Source: Candidatus Woesearchaeota archaeon (GTDB lineage Archaea > Nanobdellota > Nanobdellia > Woesearchaeales > WJKL01). From it: DNA of 14,118 bases. The translations under genes were made by a program, and so were the position numbers. Positions 13,001 to 14,118 of the stretch are shown here, one piece after another. The notes below the pieces were generated by a model. It was not told the origin of the DNA, made no database searches, and saw only the letters and a list, made by a program, of their open reading frames with translations. The stretch's first letter is position 1. Every line of letters begins with the position of its first letter. The stretch is taken from the NCBI GenBank assembly GCA_019322535.1, contig JAHWIM010000035.1, positions 1-14,118 on the forward strand. The letters are read 5' to 3'.

Positions 13001-14056
13001 TTAACTAATCCTAAATCTCAACAAGCCCCCAATGCCACCAAGGCCGTCTAATTTTTTTCCACCTTCATGTTCTCCTGAAATAATATGAATTTCTCCTTTC
13101 ATCTTATCAACTGTTTTCATCAATTCGTCAATCTTTTTATATTTTTGCTCATTCCTCATTTTCTGAATAAAAGAATCTGTTATTAAAAGCTCTTTGACAG
13201 CCCCTGCCTCAGCAGCCATATTAACCTCATCAATACCATAAGCAGAATTGCCTTTTTTAGAAATTTCAGCAAGCAGATTTTCAACTAATTTCATTTCTCT
13301 TGAGATTCTATCTTGTTTTAAAACCTCTTTAATTTCTGTTCTTTTGAGAACTTCGTTTATTGCACTTTTATCAACAGAACTGCATGTTGCAAGCACTATC
13401 TTTTTCTTTAATTCCTCATCTTTAATTTGTTTCATAGCATCTTCTTTCCAAAAAGCAGGGCTTGCTAAAATAATATTCCTAACTTTATATCTATCTGAAT
13501 ATTCTTTCAAAAGCTTTATCACTTCATTATAAAAAGAACCTTTTACTCTAACCTCAACTTCTTTTTTCTCAACTTCTCCCTTTATGCTGCTTAAAACCTC
13601 ATGCCCTTTTCTCTTCAACAATGCAAATATTGCCTCTTCTCGATCTAAAATACATATCAATATATCAGGCGCCTTGACAGCAGATGCTTCTTTTAATTTA
13701 TCAATCTGATATCTTAACCATTTTTGTTTAATTATTGTCAAAACATTGTTTTCCTCAATATTCAAAGTATGATGGCTTCCCCTAGGGACATCTTCAGGCC
13801 CCCCTTTAACAATCCCGCTTGCCTTTAAAATCTCTGCTTCATATTCTGTTTTTTCAACCTCTAATGTCAAAAAAACTCTCTTTTTCGCAACTCTTACTTT
13901 TCTTTCTCCTTCTTTGCCAATCTTAATCTTCCTAAAAGTGTATCCTTTAACTAAATCTCCTTTCTCAACAATATGGCTTAAATACCATATATCATCAAGA
14001 TTCTCTACTTTTACCTTAATTTCTCCTTTTTTCAAATCTTTGTGAATTATCTTCAT
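13001..14056 (-). CDS. pelA: mRNA surveillance / ribosome rescue protein Pelota
   Basis: Archaeal Dom34/Pelota enters the A site of stalled ribosomes with aEF1A and, with ABCE1, splits them. The product is 351 residues, the family length. Domain A (about 1-128) is Lsm-like with MKIIHKDLKKGEIKVKVENL and PRGSHHTLNIE (91-101). Domain B (about 129-255) has ILICILDREEAIFALL. Domain C (about 256-351) has AYGIDEVNMAAEAGAVKELL and the C-terminal KLDGLGGIGGLLRF. No GGQ motif is present, which separates it from release factor aRF1. I chose ATG 14056 rather than an in-frame TTG at 14086, because the family begins at this methionine and the extra residues would cover promoter-like sequence. Acs follows after 17 nt. 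Confidence 0.95.
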   Translation of the reverse strand: MKIIHKDLKKGEIKVKVENLDDIWYLSHIVEKGDLVKGYTFRKIKIGKEGERKVRVAKKRVFLTLEVEKTEYEAEILKASGIVKGGPEDVPRGSHHTLNIEENNVLTIIKQKWLRYQIDKLKEASAVKAPDILICILDREEAIFALLKRKGHEVLSSIKGEVEKKEVEVRVKGSFYNEVIKLLKEYSDRYKVRNIILASPAFWKEDAMKQIKDEELKKKIVLATCSSVDKSAINEVLKRTEIKEVLKQDRISREMKLVENLLAEISKKGNSAYGIDEVNMAAEAGAVKELLITDSFIQKMRNEQKYKKIDELMKTVDKMKGEIHIISGEHEGGKKLDGLGGIGGLLRFRIS

Positions 14057-14088
14057 TTTATGGAAAAAATTTATATATGGAAACAAAT

Positions 14089-14102
14089 ATCATATATATT
14101 AA
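14089..14102 (-). promoter_or_regulatory. Putative pelA promoter (TATA-like element)
   Basis: The - strand upstream of pelA reads TTAATATATATGATATT. A TATA box here would place transcription start near 14068-14073, giving a leader of only about 12-17 nt with no Shine-Dalgarno. A second AT element, CCATATATAAA (14070-14080), is too close to the ATG for pelA but could serve a divergent gene beyond the window when read on the + strand. Confidence 0.4.
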
Positions 14103-14118
14103 AAATTTAATGGTTGTT

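Noticed and set aside
13001..14056. Release factor aRF1 as an alternative for Pelota
   Set aside because: There is no GGQ motif or NIKS-type decoding motif; domain A and the C-terminal LDGLGGIGGLLRF are Pelota-like.
14057..14086. An in-frame TTG that would extend Pelota by ten residues
   Set aside because: Pelota proteins begin at the MKI methionine, and the extension would run through AT-rich promoter-like sequence.

Overview
The window is archaeal chromosomal DNA. It carries the distal part of the spc-type ribosomal protein operon in archaeal order (eL32 tail, eL19, uL18, uS5, uL30, uL15, SecY). Around it are eL34, eL14, an archaeal DUF106/EMC3-like membrane protein, archaeal-type PheS/PheT and the ribosome-rescue factor Pelota. 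The DNA is AT-rich and genes are packed with 1-40 nt gaps or 1-4 nt overlaps. Several ribosomal proteins carry long Lys/Glu-rich tails. These traits fit a DPANN-type archaeon (Woesearchaeota/Pacearchaeota-like), but this placement is an inference from style, not from a phylogeny.

Region 1 (about 1-5965, + strand) is one co-directional translation and secretion cluster: eL32 (C-terminal end only), eL19, uL18, uS5, uL30, uL15, SecY, a DUF106 Oxa1-superfamily membrane protein, eL34, an unannotated 26-codon ORF, and eL14. Many junctions are ATGA or TAATG overlaps, so translational coupling is likely. The uL30-uL15 spacer holds two tandem hairpins, the second of which contains the uL15 Shine-Dalgarno sequence. 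Adenylate kinase and cytidylate kinase genes, usual in this neighbourhood in many archaea, are absent. At the expected cmk position sits the 26-codon ORF, joined to both neighbours by ATGA overlaps.

Region 2 (5972-10830, - strand) converges on the ribosomal cluster with only 6 nt between stop codons. In transcription order it encodes a TrmB-family regulator, a short class I-beta DAHP synthase (first step of aromatic amino acid synthesis), PheS and PheT. The last three form a thematic set: aromatic supply plus phenylalanine charging.

Region 3 (10831-11021) is the largest non-coding gap, 191 nt. It holds the likely trmB promoter, with a TATA-like box flanked by an inverted repeat, a 20-bp imperfect palindrome, and a U-tract terminator for acs.

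Region 4 (11022-14118, - strand) contains pelA (Pelota) followed by acs (AMP-forming acetyl-CoA synthetase) in an apparent two-gene operon, with an AT-rich promoter region at the window edge. I found no tRNA, rRNA, CRISPR, insertion sequence or phage gene, and no gene-free stretch over 300 nt. The best candidates for something undescribed are the 26-codon coupled ORF and the uL15 leader hairpins.
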